DNA of 64,000 nt, from positions 62,001 to 126,000 of the forward strand of contig JAULAV010002488.1 in the NCBI GenBank assembly GCA_030789695.1. Direction: 5' to 3'. Below are positions 43,173 to 54,925 of the stretch, one piece after another. The translations under genes were made by a program, and so were the position numbers. The DNA is from Scilla litardierei. Lineage: Eukaryota; Streptophyta; Magnoliopsida; Asparagales; Asparagaceae. The number at the start of each line of letters is the position of its first letter. Positions within the stretch are counted from its first letter, which is position 1. Under the pieces are notes generated by a model that saw nothing but the letters and a program-made list of their open reading frames with translations, searched no databases and was not told the origin of the DNA.

Positions 43173-46100
43173 CGTCTACTCTATAGACTTAAGGGGTTTC
43201 TATGTTCATGTCAGACCAACCATTTGAATCTCATTCAAATAATTCATTTGGTCTGTCGGAATCCATAATATTTTATTTTACTTGGATCTTATCCAGTTTA
43301 TCGTACCTTACGATAATCATTTAAATTTGTTAATGGTCATTTTAAATGGCTCATATCTATTCTTGATAAAGTATCACACCTTTTGATTACTTTGTCAAAA
43401 TGTATGTTCCATCCCTTTGATGATTCGCATGTAATTTATACGCTCCCACTGACCTTGAAAACTATCTGGCTAATTCATATAAGTTGGTTCGTCTAAATCA
43501 TATTTAGAAAAACGAACTTATAAGTGAATGCACAAATTTTCATGGTCAACTTAAGCGTTTTACATCGGCTTTGGTCCGAGTAGATCTGTACACATCTGTT
43601 GGCGAAACCGGTTTCATCATAATCCGTTTTAAAGAAATTAGGATGAAAACCGTTCCCGTCCAACATTATTGTACTTCACTATTTTCTTTTTTGCACCAAT
43701 CTTTCAACTTAAAGATTTACTTGCAGAAAGTGAGGAAACATTTTCCTTGGGCACGTAAACTAAATTCTCAAATTTATTTACGCACACAGACCTTCATCAA
43801 GTTTTAAATCGGAGTTACTACTCCGAATTTCATCCCGGAAGTTGACTAAGTCATCATCAGTTATGATGTCTTAACTCGACTTTTCGTCTTACGAAATTCG
43901 AGTAAATATACAACTTCCTCATGATTGATTTAATGAATATCTTATTGATAATGTTCTCATAGAACTTTATCAAAACCTAGGCATTACTATCTGGGACTTA
44001 ACCCAGAGGGAGGACTTAACTCAGAGTCACTTACAATGGACCACACTAAATCTAATTAAGTGTGATTCATACCTTTTAACACACGAATGTGTTAACAGAC
44101 TTGACCTGAGAGAAAATCACATTTTCTTTTAATTACACAAGATTTTATGTAGCTAAGTATTTGACCATTCGATCTAATTGAATCAGTTTAAATACTTTCG
44201 TCATTTCGTTCTTTATTTTATCAGACTTGTGTTTCATCAAGAACACGTGTCTTAATAAAATATACGAATAAATTATTTTGGTTAATCTAGACTCGGGTAC
44301 ATCAGTATGTACTAGACTGAGTTCGACAACTCATTCTCCCACTGTCTCACAGATGGGTTTCGGCCTTTGTATCTAAGATGCTAAGACTCACAAGTGTCCA
44401 TAGACTTCATAATACGAGAGGTCAGACCCCTCTTTATGTGACTTGTGAAGCTTAATCTCTTGATACGGCCTAGTCTAATTTTACCATATAAGTTTGCTAC
44501 TATCTTGTGTATTTATATATTAACATTTAATATATATATAGTTATTTACAAATTACTTAACACAAAAACATTACTTCAGAAGCAATGTGACGACATTCGT
44601 CAAAATGTGTTAAACGGCTTTGTATAACAACTTATTCCGAAATGTGACATCAAAATATGTCACGTTTTCATTTCCTCCTACTTATGCCTCTACTAACTTT
44701 CTCAATTGACTTTCTGAAGTGCCTTCTTCCTTTTCTAAATCACATTTAGATATCAACATAAATAAATAGCTATGTAAGCAACTTATGTATCCAAACGCTT
44801 GAGCTTTGCAATCTTGAGTGTAGCTCAAGAAGTTGCTTATCTCAAGATCCGGTTGGGATACATAGTCTTGCATCGCTCATGCACTCGTATTCGACTCAAA
44901 CGGTTTGATCGAATTTTCGAACTTTGCGGATCAAAATTGTTTGTCCATACAACCTTGAGGGTAGCTCGACAAGTTATAGGGAGAAACATACTTTGAATGT
45001 CCTATATGTTCAAGCTGCCTCATATAGAGACGAGTGACATGTAGCTTTAATTTATTTGTTGGACCCAGAACTTAATGAAATCATATTTCTTAAGTCTGTT
45101 CTTTAGAAGGTCATTTAATGTCAACGAGAATATAGTTTTAATTCTATCAATTAGAATTTAATTTTATATTCAATTAATCAACTTTTTGACCAATTAACTT
45201 ATTAAAATATTATATTTTAATTCCTATGGTAAACATAGTCTTGCCCTAGTTTTAGCATATGTTCAATATTAAATATAGGTAGATTGGCTTTTATCTATCT
45301 ATATCCTCCCACTATTTTTACGAACGTTTTAAAGCTTAATAACAAACGATTTAATCGAATTAAAAATTAATGGGTAAGATTTCCAATCACCTTGAGTCTA
45401 AACAACCTTGAGTGTAGCTCAACAAGTTGATTGACTCTGCGATCGGAAGATGACTCTTCATCGATCATATCGGATATGACTCTCTTAATCGGTTTTTGCC
45501 CCTAGCCATTCGTGATCATGAGTGTGCTCATCCAAATCACCATGTCTAGTCTAGTCGGACCCTTGTTTTCTTGTCTAGCCTGACTTGCCCCTCAGCTCGG
45601 TGTATGCACGACACGTCGGTTTGGGTCAGGTCTTAGAATACATCTAGGCAGACTACATCCTTGACTAAACTTGTGCCGCCGCTCGGTGTATTCACGACAA
45701 CGTCGGTTTGGGTCAAGTCAAGATGTCATCTTATGTATTTAAGAAGTTGGTTTCTACAAGGTTGCCATGTCACAGCTTGAGTGTATCTCAACAACTGTAA
45801 CACGGGCCCTATAGTTGCTAACCCCTAAAACAAGGAGGGCTACGGCTAATCTTGAAAAAGATCATTAACGTATTTGACTTAGATATAGTCCAGGGTGTCA
45901 TACAATCATGATTCGCAACATTGCGGTCCAGCGGAACTCAGCCAGGGAATTGACTAAGCCAGGATCACTATCCCTTAAAGGGTGATCCATAACTCTTAGC
46001 CAAGCACATTGACTGGATCATGGTCCATTGAATGAAGCTTGTCATTTTTGTATGTATGCCATAAACTAAACAGCTTTTATTAACAACTAATTAATCCTAT

Positions 46101-47003
46101 CAACTAGTTGAATCCTTAAATTCAAAATTTTAGGATTTGTTTAATAACTTTTATTAAGTCCTTATCAACTATAAGGTTCACGTGCTACCCTAATCGCTAT
46201 TAGGATTTTAATAAATTTTATTAACAACGCTAGAAGCGAAGTCCTTTAATGAAAATTAATTATAACAATTAGAATTGAAAATTCATTTAAAGGACTACCC
46301 TAATCAGGAATTAGGTCTTAATATTGTTGTTAATGATTTATTAAAACATAGCATGTCATTAAAATTCAAGTAATAAATTTTAATCATTTTTAATGGCTAA
46401 CCTAAAGGGTTGTCTTGTGTTATCAAATAAGGGACAAGATTAACAAGCCATTAAAATAAAACTACACTAATTTTATCAACATAAAATGAAAGTGTATATC
46501 TATTTAACAATTAAATAAACTAAGTTTATCGCATAAACAATTTTTAGACTTTTAAAATCAGTTTCAAAAATATCTTATAAATTTAAAACATTACTTTAAA
46601 ATTTTCCATGTTCAAAAATTTATCATATACAATTTTTTAAACATCTAAAATATTTTAAACTTATCGCATAAATTTAAAGCCTTAAAATCAATTTTAAAAT
46701 TTATCACATAAATTTAAAAACACCATTTTAAAATTTCCATGCTTAAAAAAAATTTATCAAATAAAAAATTTTTAGGCATCCAAAATAAATTTAAACTTTT
46801 AAATATTTAAAATTAGTTTTAAAATTATCACATAAATTTTAAAATGTCATTTTAAAAATTTTCATGTTCAAAAAAATTTATCACATAGAATTTTGAACTT
46901 CAAAAACACTTTTAAAATTATCTAATAACTTTAAAAAATTTAAAAGTATTTAAAAGGCATTAATAAGTTTAATGAAATCGCAGTACCTAGATCGACTACG
47001 CAA
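43173..47003 (-). other. Non-coding interior of NA-Copia
   Basis: AT-rich, with no ORF having recognisable domains. It holds four TTGAG-TGTA-GCTCAA-like palindromes (44814, 44953, 45407, 45775) each followed or nearly followed by a GTTG/GTTA step, and extra AGTGGGAG motifs on minus near 43444, 44337 and 45310. The part near the primer site (46380-46980) is a run of AAATTTTAAA-type sequence. Confidence 0.6.
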
Positions 47004-47020
47004 ACCTGGCTCTGATACCA
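47004..47020 (-). other. NA-Copia primer binding site
   Basis: TGGTATCAGAGCCAGGT on minus, a perfect initiator-Met complement, 1 nt from the 5' LTR at 47022. Confidence 0.92.
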
Positions 47021-47021
47021 A

Positions 47022-49485
47022 TGTTGGGAAATTGGCGGTCCCTTAGGGCACAAAAACTCTAGTCCCGTCCTAAGTCGGACGGAACATAGACACAAACAAT
47101 AACATCGGAAGAAAAACTAATTAATCTAAATTAACATGCAGTTAAAACAATTTTAACTTAGCCCTAAGGTCCAAGACCCTATGCCAAGATCTATGCCGAC
47201 TTGGGATGGATCTGACCATCCCAAGAAGGATCTAGCCTACTGCGATTAAACTAAAGTAATGCTAATAAAATACTTAACCACATACCCGGAATCTCAACCC
47301 TGGAGCATGCGAGATGTTCCGCGCCGTCTTCCGAGCTGCTCCCGTCCCACGCCGAGCCGCTCCTTGAACTGCTCCGCGAACCGCTCCTCGAACCGCTCCG
47401 CATCCCGAGGCGATCAATCCCCGTGCCGCCGAGCCAACCACGCGCCGAAGAAAGTTTCACGCGAGTGAAACCTCCGCCTATATTTCGGATCCAGAATCCG
47501 AACTCCTTCGTGGCTTTGCTAGAGCCCTCAGGAGCAAGGAAGAAATTTAGGGAGATGAGAAATATTAATTTAAGCCTAGATCCGAGCGTGCTCCAACATT
47601 TACGAGAGCCGCTCAGATCTAGAGCTTGAGACGAGTTTTGAGGAAGGGGGAGACCCCTATTTATATAGGCGGCGGACTCTCCCCTTTTCTCAAAATCCGA
47701 TGTGGGACTAAATAATGAGTTAATTAAAATCAAGTTAGTTTGCACTTCACAAAGTGCAAACTTCTGTGAATTTTAACTCACTCACCGTTGAGCTTCAAGA
47801 TTGATACAACCTATCAATACGACAAGCGTTCAACGGTGAACGCATAGGAAAAAACTGTTCGTCAATCGGAGTTCGTTTGACCCTCCAATTGAGTGTCCAA
47901 AGATCAGCCCTAGGCTAGTTTTTCGCAAAAACTGAGCCGTCATTTGATTCAGCACACTTAGGGTTCAAAACCCTAGAGGTGGGGCCCATGGGTGGGCCCC
48001 ATGCGTCCTAGCGCGCGCAAAATCGCCTGGACAGAGCCCAGGCGCCTGGGCGCGCCCAGGCCCGCGCCTGGGCAGAGCCCAGGCCCGCGCCTGGGCTGGC
48101 CCAGGCCGAGCCTGGGCTTAGCCCAGGCAGCGTCTGGGCTAGCCCAGGCAGCCTGTTCTGCCTTGCTTTTACTGGGCCTGGCCTGGCCTGATCCTTTGGG
48201 CTGTTTTGGCTCTAACTTGAGCATTTGGTGTCCGATTTGGACGCCGTTCGAACCTGGGTCTAGACCGGGACATTCCCGTCTTACCCGTGAACTTTTCCTT
48301 GCGTTTATTTTATTAAATATTGTATTAAACAATTTAATACACATTTAATCGCTTTTGCATCAAATGCAAAATAGTCCCTATCTAGGCTTAAATTATCACA
48401 TTGCATCAAATGCAATTATCTCTTCTTTTGCATCAAATGCAAATATTCTCCCTAACTAATTTATACCTATTACTAGACGAAGGTCGCACTCTTTGTGTGA
48501 CCCTACGGCCTGACCCTACTACAGGTTGGGCTCGAAGCCCTATACGACAAAGACCACGAGCAGTGGCTGCCGTCCCTGTTTCAGCATCATCATAATGTGG
48601 TTAGCTCATCAACATGAGAATTGTCGGGACCACCCTGACCGTGTCTGTGATGATTTCTGCAGTTATAGTCTCTTCGTCTAAACTGTGTCGTGTAGATCAA
48701 GTCTGGGGTACGGTTAAACTGTCAACCCCAATAACTTGACTCCGGTTAGTTTCGATCAATCTTTAGTCAATAAATGTTGGACTTCTTCCAACATACTCTA
48801 CGCAGAGTTTTTACTAAAGACCGAACTAACTCTACGACACTAACTCCCATTGACCGGGAGAGACGAATCCTCTCTTGGTCATTACTCGCCTCGTACGTTT
48901 CAAGTGACACCCAATCAAAAGACCTTTCGACATGCATTGCCTCGAAGCTAGGTCAGTTGATATAAGTGGCACCGTTCATGCACAGGTTTGTCAAAATGAC
49001 CTCAAGTCAAAAGACCAACTATCCTATCATCACTCAGAGTTATCACTGACAGATTGGTCAATATAACCATATGATAACTCTAGTGGATCGTTCAGTGAAC
49101 TCATTCTAATGAGCACCTGTGTCTCGTCTTCGACTTCGCCAAGTCAAGCGATCATGAGATCATCGCCACCGTTAAACGGTGAAGACTAAGACACAATGGT
49201 CTATCCGATGTTTCGATATCCTTGTCTCGAAACATCTACGACCACGAACCATTTTAGACTTATGCTACAGACGGTCAAACATTTCTCCATGATCTAGATA
49301 CTCATCTCGATACCCGTTTGACCTTGCATAAAGTCTCAGGACTTTACCTAAGTTGATATCTAATGTTAACTACATTACAATATAACTTAGATAAATTATT
49401 ACCAAACAGCTTACTGTTATTTCGAACAAGATGTTTGTGCTATTCACACAGGAATAAATGGCCTCGAGGGCATCATATTCCTACA
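47022..49485 (-). repeat. NA-Copia 5' LTR
   Basis: Plus strand TGTTGGGAAATTGG to ATATTCCTACA, then AATTT. TATATAAATAG (minus) is at 47657-47667. The palindrome array (48025-48151) differs in copy number and centres from the other LTR, while the rest is nearly identical. Confidence 0.9.
48025..48151. repeat. CCTGGGC/GCCCAGG palindrome array, NA-Copia 5' LTR
   Basis: About six palindromes, including GCCTGGGC-GC-GCCCAGGC, which the 3' LTR lacks. Confidence 0.85.
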
Positions 49486-49490
49486 AATTT

Positions 49491-49571
49491 TCTGCAGTTT
49501 TCCATAGTATCCTAGATTATATTTTTCTGATTTTTCTACTATTTTATATGATTTTTATCAGTAGTTGTTAT
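49491..49571 (-). repeat. Solo LTR, segment 3
   Basis: An 80-bp AT-rich remnant of the host LTR between the NA-Copia target copy and the SIRE-2 target copy GTTAT (49567-49571). Confidence 0.65.
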
Positions 49572-51325
49572 TGTAATGCCCTACCAGCTACTGCACAAGT
49601 ACTAGAGGGGGGGGGGGGGGGGGGGGTGAATAGTACTTTAAAATAATAAGGAGTATAATTCCAAATTAAATTGCAATCAACTACCAAATCAATTTGCGGA
49701 AGCTTAAATTGAACGACGACAACGAAATTGACAATGCTAACAAACGATGTTAATGGGTTCGGATCCACCCAAGTCTCCCCGACTTGTTCCCGGTGATCCT
49801 ACGTCCCAACCACCCGGATCCCCTCCGGATACTTGAGTTAGAAACCCTAACTCAAGATTTCCACTATGAATATCTTGTGAAAAACTTTCACAAGATCAAA
49901 TCATACATGCAATAGCAAACGTGAATCCCACAACCCGGGATCACAACCTTCTCTCACAACCGAGAGAACCAACAAGCAATATAAAAGAGTTTATATGAAA
50001 TAAACAAGCTTACCACAAAATCCTATACCTTGAGTTTTTCTTACCCAATAGGTGGAATGAAGGATTTGAGGAAGATGAAGTTACCAAACCCTAGCACCAA
50101 GGAAATGAGCAGCAATGGGTGCCTAGGGATGATTTGGAAACTTGAATCAAGCAATAGCTTGAAGAGCTCACCAAGAACAAGCTTCTCTCTATATCTAGAA
50201 ATGAGAGAGAATGGGTTTCTTGTGAGGAAGAGAGCTTTAGATTTGAGGGAGAATAGCTATCTCTTTAGAACTCAATGAATCGCTTAATGGCAGCTCTATT
50301 GAAGATAGAAATGATCTAGGTTCGTATTTATAGGGTCCCATAAAAACAAGATAGGTCAATCTCCAACGGAAAGAAATCTGTGAGAATTAGTCGGTCAAAG
50401 AACACTCACTGACCGACTAGTTCATCAACTAGTCGGTCAGCCAAACAACGTGGACCGACTAAGAGTAGATCTGAGAAGAAAGAGAATTTCAGACCTAGAC
50501 ATCTAGTCGGTCCAAGAACACTGTCTGACCGACTAGTTTCACAACTAGTCGGTCATCCAATGAACGTAGACCGACTAAGAGGCAAAACAACTTAGTCTGA
50601 AGGCAAGTTGACTTAGTCGGTCTAAGAACAAAAATTGACCGACTAGATTGTCAATTAGTCGGTCATCAAACGTTCTTAGACCGACTAACGGTAAACAGTA
50701 GCTTAGGAGAAATTTAGAGTGAACAGTAAGTCACAACTAGTCGGTCAAAGAAGCATCACTGACCGACTAGTTCACAAACTAGTCGGTCGGTGATTCAACG
50801 TAGACCGACTAACTGTAAACAGTAAAGTCCAAGAAATTAAGGAATCAAACTAGTCGGTCCAAGAACAGTTGCCGACCGACTAGATCACCATCTAGTCGGT
50901 CAGTACTTGTTCTTGTACCAACTAACATGCACAACAAAGTCCGAATCAAAGCGCGACGCTTCGAGGAAGTTAGAATGAACTTGTGCAAGAATCCTAGAGC
51001 TACGAAATGAGCGTAATGAAGATAGAAACGTAAGATATACTCAAGGCTTAACATTCTATCAATCGAAACTAAAAGACTATAAATAAAACCTTAATAAACG
51101 GTCTTTGAGAGCTTCGATTGAATCTTCATAACTTCCAAAGCGCTGCAGGAGCTTCAACGAAGCTTTAGGCTTGAATACGAGCTTTTGGAAGTGTTGAGAT
51201 GTCGCTTTGAATATTCTCGTGAAATTGGCGACGATCTCCAATACTGCGCTCACAAAATGTTAGTTCATGAATTATTTATGTTTGCTCATCATCAAAACCA
51301 AATCCGGGGAGTCCAATATTCAACA
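49572..51325 (-). repeat. SIRE-2 3' LTR
   Basis: TGTAATGCCC to ATTCAACA on plus. It contains a 20-G run at 49607-49626 (12 G in the other LTR) and the hairpin array at 50387-50925. Confidence 0.94.
50387..50925. repeat. Hairpin array (34-8-34), SIRE-2 3' LTR
   Basis: Five modules in the same register as SIRE-1, with loop sequences partly changed (for example ATCCAATGAACGTA) but always 14 nt. Confidence 0.92.
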
Positions 51326-51339
51326 TTCTCCCCCTTTTT
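51326..51339 (-). other. SIRE-2 polypurine tract
   Basis: AAAAAGGGGGAGAA on minus, adjoining the 3' LTR. Confidence 0.9.
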
Positions 51340-52318
51340 GGTGATGACAAACCAACATAAATAATAATCAAAAATAATAATTCAAATGTAAAATACTTAC
51401 TCCCCCTGCATTGATGACACGTTAATTCCCAAATGAATATATATGAATTGCATCAATCAGACGAGTAAGATATATAATGAGAATTGATTTTTGAAATATC
51501 GGATTTTGAAAATCCTTATATGTATCGTAACTCCCCCTGAATCTAACATATCAAACTAGATTCTTGGAATGGAGTTAAATTTTTCATTTGCACTATTTAT
51601 TATCATTATCTCTCCCCCTTTGGCATTATCCCAAAAATGGGGGGCATACAACGACAACAATTAGGAAATGTAAAATCCAACATCGGGAGTCGTAGACAAT
51701 GACGATGGAGCTAATTGACACCAAAAGAAAAACGATTAAATCAATTCAAAGTGTGCCAATTGTCCATTATCACAAAGTGAAAAACAAAATCATCAAAAAT
51801 ACCAAATAATTATTCATTAATTGAATAAAGAAACATACTCTTCAATATTCAATATACTTGGTTAATTTTGTGCATGGAAAACAATTCTATACAATTATAG
51901 AATTTAAATCTATTTAACCAAGTTTTTATGCGTCGAGCGACGAAATCTCATTTCAAATACATTCAACGAATATTAAAATTTGCACGACGAATAAAAGACA
52001 AAGTGAATGACGATGAACATATATATATGCAGAGACAACATGAGTATATCCAAAAAGATATCACATCGAATATATGAGATACATCATATCAAGCGCTACA
52101 TATCATCAAAAAGAAATACATCAACATCATCGATACAATATACCCATCAAAATGAAATACACCATCATCATCATCATTCTCATCAAGATAAATACAGCAG
52201 CAGCGACGACATCCAAAATACATCAAAACATAATAACCCTCATACCCTATCCTAACCCATAATACTCTCGCTAAGATATATCATCCAAGGCGTATATGGA
52301 GAGTCCTCGGAACAACGA
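51340..52318 (-). other. SIRE-2 3' untranslated spacer
   Basis: AT-rich spacer matching that of SIRE-1, with additional purine-rich tracts on minus near 51400, 51530 and 51610. No gene was seen. Confidence 0.6.
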
Positions 52319-53977
52319 TCACGAGGAGGAGGCAGGATCTGCAGCGTCCGTGGGTCCAGTCGACGGAGTGGACTCAGGCTCTGCAGGGAGAAGAGGCGTC
52401 TCAACAGATGGAATCGTCGGGGCAGGAGTCGAGATCTCAGGAACAGGCTCTACAGCAGCAAGGGTCTCGACAACAGAAGTGTCAACTGGAATAGCAGCAG
52501 GCTCAGCAACAGGGTCAACAGCAGGCTCTGAAGACTGAAGTGCTGGAGCAGAAGGCTCTGGAGCACCGGAAGAGGTGCCAACTCCAGGAGCAGAAGAGGA
52601 AACACCAGCAGCAGCAGCAGTGGCCTCATCGCCACGGGCAAAAGAAGTGACAAGCTCGTCAAGCTCCTCATCGTCCATCTCCTCGGCCTCAGACACCGAA
52701 GGAGGAAGCTCAATCCCCATCATACGAGCCATACGACATACGACCTCCTCAGTACGAGCCAAACGGGAGTCGTGCTGACGAAGAAGACGTACGACATCGT
52801 CCAAAGTAGCAGGGGAAGAGGAGGCTGCAGCGGCTGACGGAGTAGACTGAGAAGCAGATGCGGTAGACCTCTGCACGTGACGAAGTGCCGCTAAAGATTT
52901 CTTCACGGCCGTCGCATTCAGAGGCGTACCCAAAGGACGCTCATCGTCAGGAGGGAGAGGAACGCGAAAATGACGGAATACGAGTGTCAACAAGCAGGGG
53001 TATGGAATGTGCGCAGACTTATTGGTCTTGCGTATACACTCGAAAGAATCCATCTTATCGAGTATCACGCGAGCCCAATTTATCTCGCACCCCAAGAAAA
53101 GAGCGTATATGAGTTTCAAGAACGGCTGAGATGGGAGTGAAGAGGATCCATATTTCGGGAGGAGGCATGACTTCAAGATCAGGTTAAGAACCCACGCATT
53201 CGGCTTAAAGGATTTCGAAGGAACACCAATGAATGCGGAGGGGATAACCTGGAAAATCTCAGAAAGAATAGTCTGATCCAAGGAAGAAATGTCGTCTACG
53301 GAAATGTCTGAGGGGAGGAGACCACACGACGCACAACCAAGGATCTCCCCCAAGATTTCTGCCGTGAGAACTATAGGAGTTCCCAAGACAGTCGTCTCAA
53401 TGGAGTGGCTGGCGTCGTACTGGCCTCGAATACGGTTAGCATAGAACAATTTCACGAGGCGAGGGTACGGTTTGGGATTGGCCTTGGGGTCGTATCGGAG
53501 ATAATCTAGAAGGCCACTATAAGATAGAAGATCAGCAAGGCCGAGGAAATCAGAGAACTGAACGTAATGCTCTAACAACAGTGGACAGTGTTCTATACGG
53601 TTGTACGCGGCGAGACACTGAGGGTCATCGCGGCACAACGATATGTCTACACCGCCAACTGGCATAGGAGCTTTACCCTTGGCCTTACGGGTCTTCGGAG
53701 GTGGGGTAGGATCCCTAGTAGGCTCATCCTCAGGGATAAAATCAGTATCGGAATCGGAATCGGGAGGAGTAGCCGGAGTGTGAAGAATAGGCTTTTTGGT
53801 CTTGGATTTGCGGGGCTTGACGGATGCAGTCCTAGGCTTCTTAAGAGGGGGCGACGATGGAGAGGCTTGGGTAGACTTGGCACGACGCTTAGGTTTCGGG
53901 GGATTCCTAGCGGTAGGTTGTTCTACGGTCATTGGAGAGGCCCCGGAAGAAGCGATCGGAATACGAGTCTTAGCCAT
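52319..53977 (-). CDS. SIRE-2 third ORF, function unknown
   Basis: 552 residues, M-A-K-T-R-I-P-I start. Same plan as in SIRE-1: basic Pro-rich N-terminus, conserved central 250 residues (G-G-V-D-I-S-L-C-R-D-D-P-Q; L-L-E-H-Y-V-Q-F; L-V-K-L-F-Y-A-N-R-I-R-G; F-I-G-V-P-S-K-S-F-K-P-N-A-W), coiled-coil-like helix (R-L-L-R-Q-H-D-S-R-L-A-R-T-E-E) and low-complexity acidic tail. The core is kept between the two copies while termini drift, which suggests selection on the core. Possible relation to the plant transposon protein family PF20167 is unchecked. It lacks membrane segments. Confidence 0.82.
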   Translation of the reverse strand: MAKTRIPIASSGASPMTVEQPTARNPPKPKRRAKSTQASPSSPPLKKPRTASVKPRKSKTKKPILHTPATPPDSDSDTDFIPEDEPTRDPTPPPKTRKAKGKAPMPVGGVDISLCRDDPQCLAAYNRIEHCPLLLEHYVQFSDFLGLADLLSYSGLLDYLRYDPKANPKPYPRLVKLFYANRIRGQYDASHSIETTVLGTPIVLTAEILGEILGCASCGLLPSDISVDDISSLDQTILSEIFQVIPSAFIGVPSKSFKPNAWVLNLILKSCLLPKYGSSSLPSQPFLKLIYALFLGCEINWARVILDKMDSFECIRKTNKSAHIPYPCLLTLVFRHFRVPLPPDDERPLGTPLNATAVKKSLAALRHVQRSTASASQSTPSAAAASSSPATLDDVVRLLRQHDSRLARTEEVVCRMARMMGIELPPSVSEAEEMDDEELDELVTSFARGDEATAAAAGVSSSAPGVGTSSGAPEPSAPALQSSEPAVDPVAEPAAIPVDTSVVETLAAVEPVPEISTPAPTIPSVETPLLPAEPESTPSTGPTDAADPASSS

Positions 53978-54378
53978 AGTTCTAAGAGCACACGCAAGTA
54001 ATCACGGAGGATCAACAACCCTAAGCACAAAACCTAGAAGCTAGCACAAAACCCTAGAAGACCAAATGAAATCGAACACACAAACCCTAGAGGAGAAATT
54101 TCGAAACCCTAGAAATCCTAGGAGGTGAAAACGAACCCTAGGGCAAGAAATTGACCTAGGAGAGGGAGGAATATACCTAGGGGGTGGAGTCGACGGCGGC
54201 GGATGGCGGCGATGGCCGGAGAAACGGCCGGAGACGACGGAATGCGAAGGGGCTCGAAGGGGGGTTTTGGGTTTTCGAGTGAGAGATGGGGAGACAAACC
54301 GACTAAAAGTGATTTTAGTCGGAGGAAAACGTGTATAAGTCGGTCGGGATGCGAAAAGACACAGCTGCCCTAACACAC

Positions 54379-54680
54379 TTAGTCGGTCACAGTTCAAGTA
54401 CTGACCGACTAGATTATGATCTAGTCGGTCGGTCAATGAGCTTGAACCGACTAAGTCAAAACAGTAGCTCAGATGAATTTCTAGGGCAAGAATTAGTCGG
54501 TCGCAGTATATTCACTGACCGACTAGTTTTCAATCTAGTCGGTTGGAAAGTATACTATGACCGACTAAAGATAGAAAAAGATAGGAGATGGATATTTGCA
54601 TGAGCTAGTCGGTCTGAGTTCATTTGCTGACCGACTAGATGAGCATCTAGTCGGTTGACAAGTGAACTGAAATCGACTAG
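54379..54680. repeat. Internal hairpin array (34-8-34) of SIRE-2
   Basis: Three two-hairpin modules at the same place as in SIRE-1, about 400 bp upstream (element sense) of the third ORF. The leader between (53978-54378) has several CTAGGGTTT telo-box motifs on minus. Confidence 0.9.
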
Positions 54681-54925
54681 AAGAGTCCAAAAGTAGAATT
54701 TTGATTTCTCTTCACAAACCACTTGGATGATACATCCAAACTCACTCATTAGTCATCTAAATTACCCCATAAAACGTCGAAATCTTAAATACGATATTGA
54801 AATACGAATTCGAGCAATAAATTCAAATAATTCACATAAAATTCCCAAAAATTCAATTAATCTAGCATGAATGAAATATCGCGAAATATATTAGCATGCA
54901 AGATGATTGAATTAAAATATGAATC

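Larger units (their letters stand above)
40578..49485 (-). mobile_element. NA-Copia: coding-poor Copia element
   Basis: 8,908 bp with LTRs of 2,487 and 2,464 bp and target duplication AATTT (40573-40577 and 49486-49490). Polypurine tract GTGGGAGA and initiator-Met primer site put it in minus orientation. The 3.96-kb interior has no long ORF; only a 20-codon trace of RNase H is recognisable. It would need proteins from a related autonomous element. Confidence 0.88.

Noticed and set aside
49458..49646. Open stretch running from the solo LTR into the SIRE-2 LTR
   Set aside because: It crosses an insertion joint and the G run; a chance frame.
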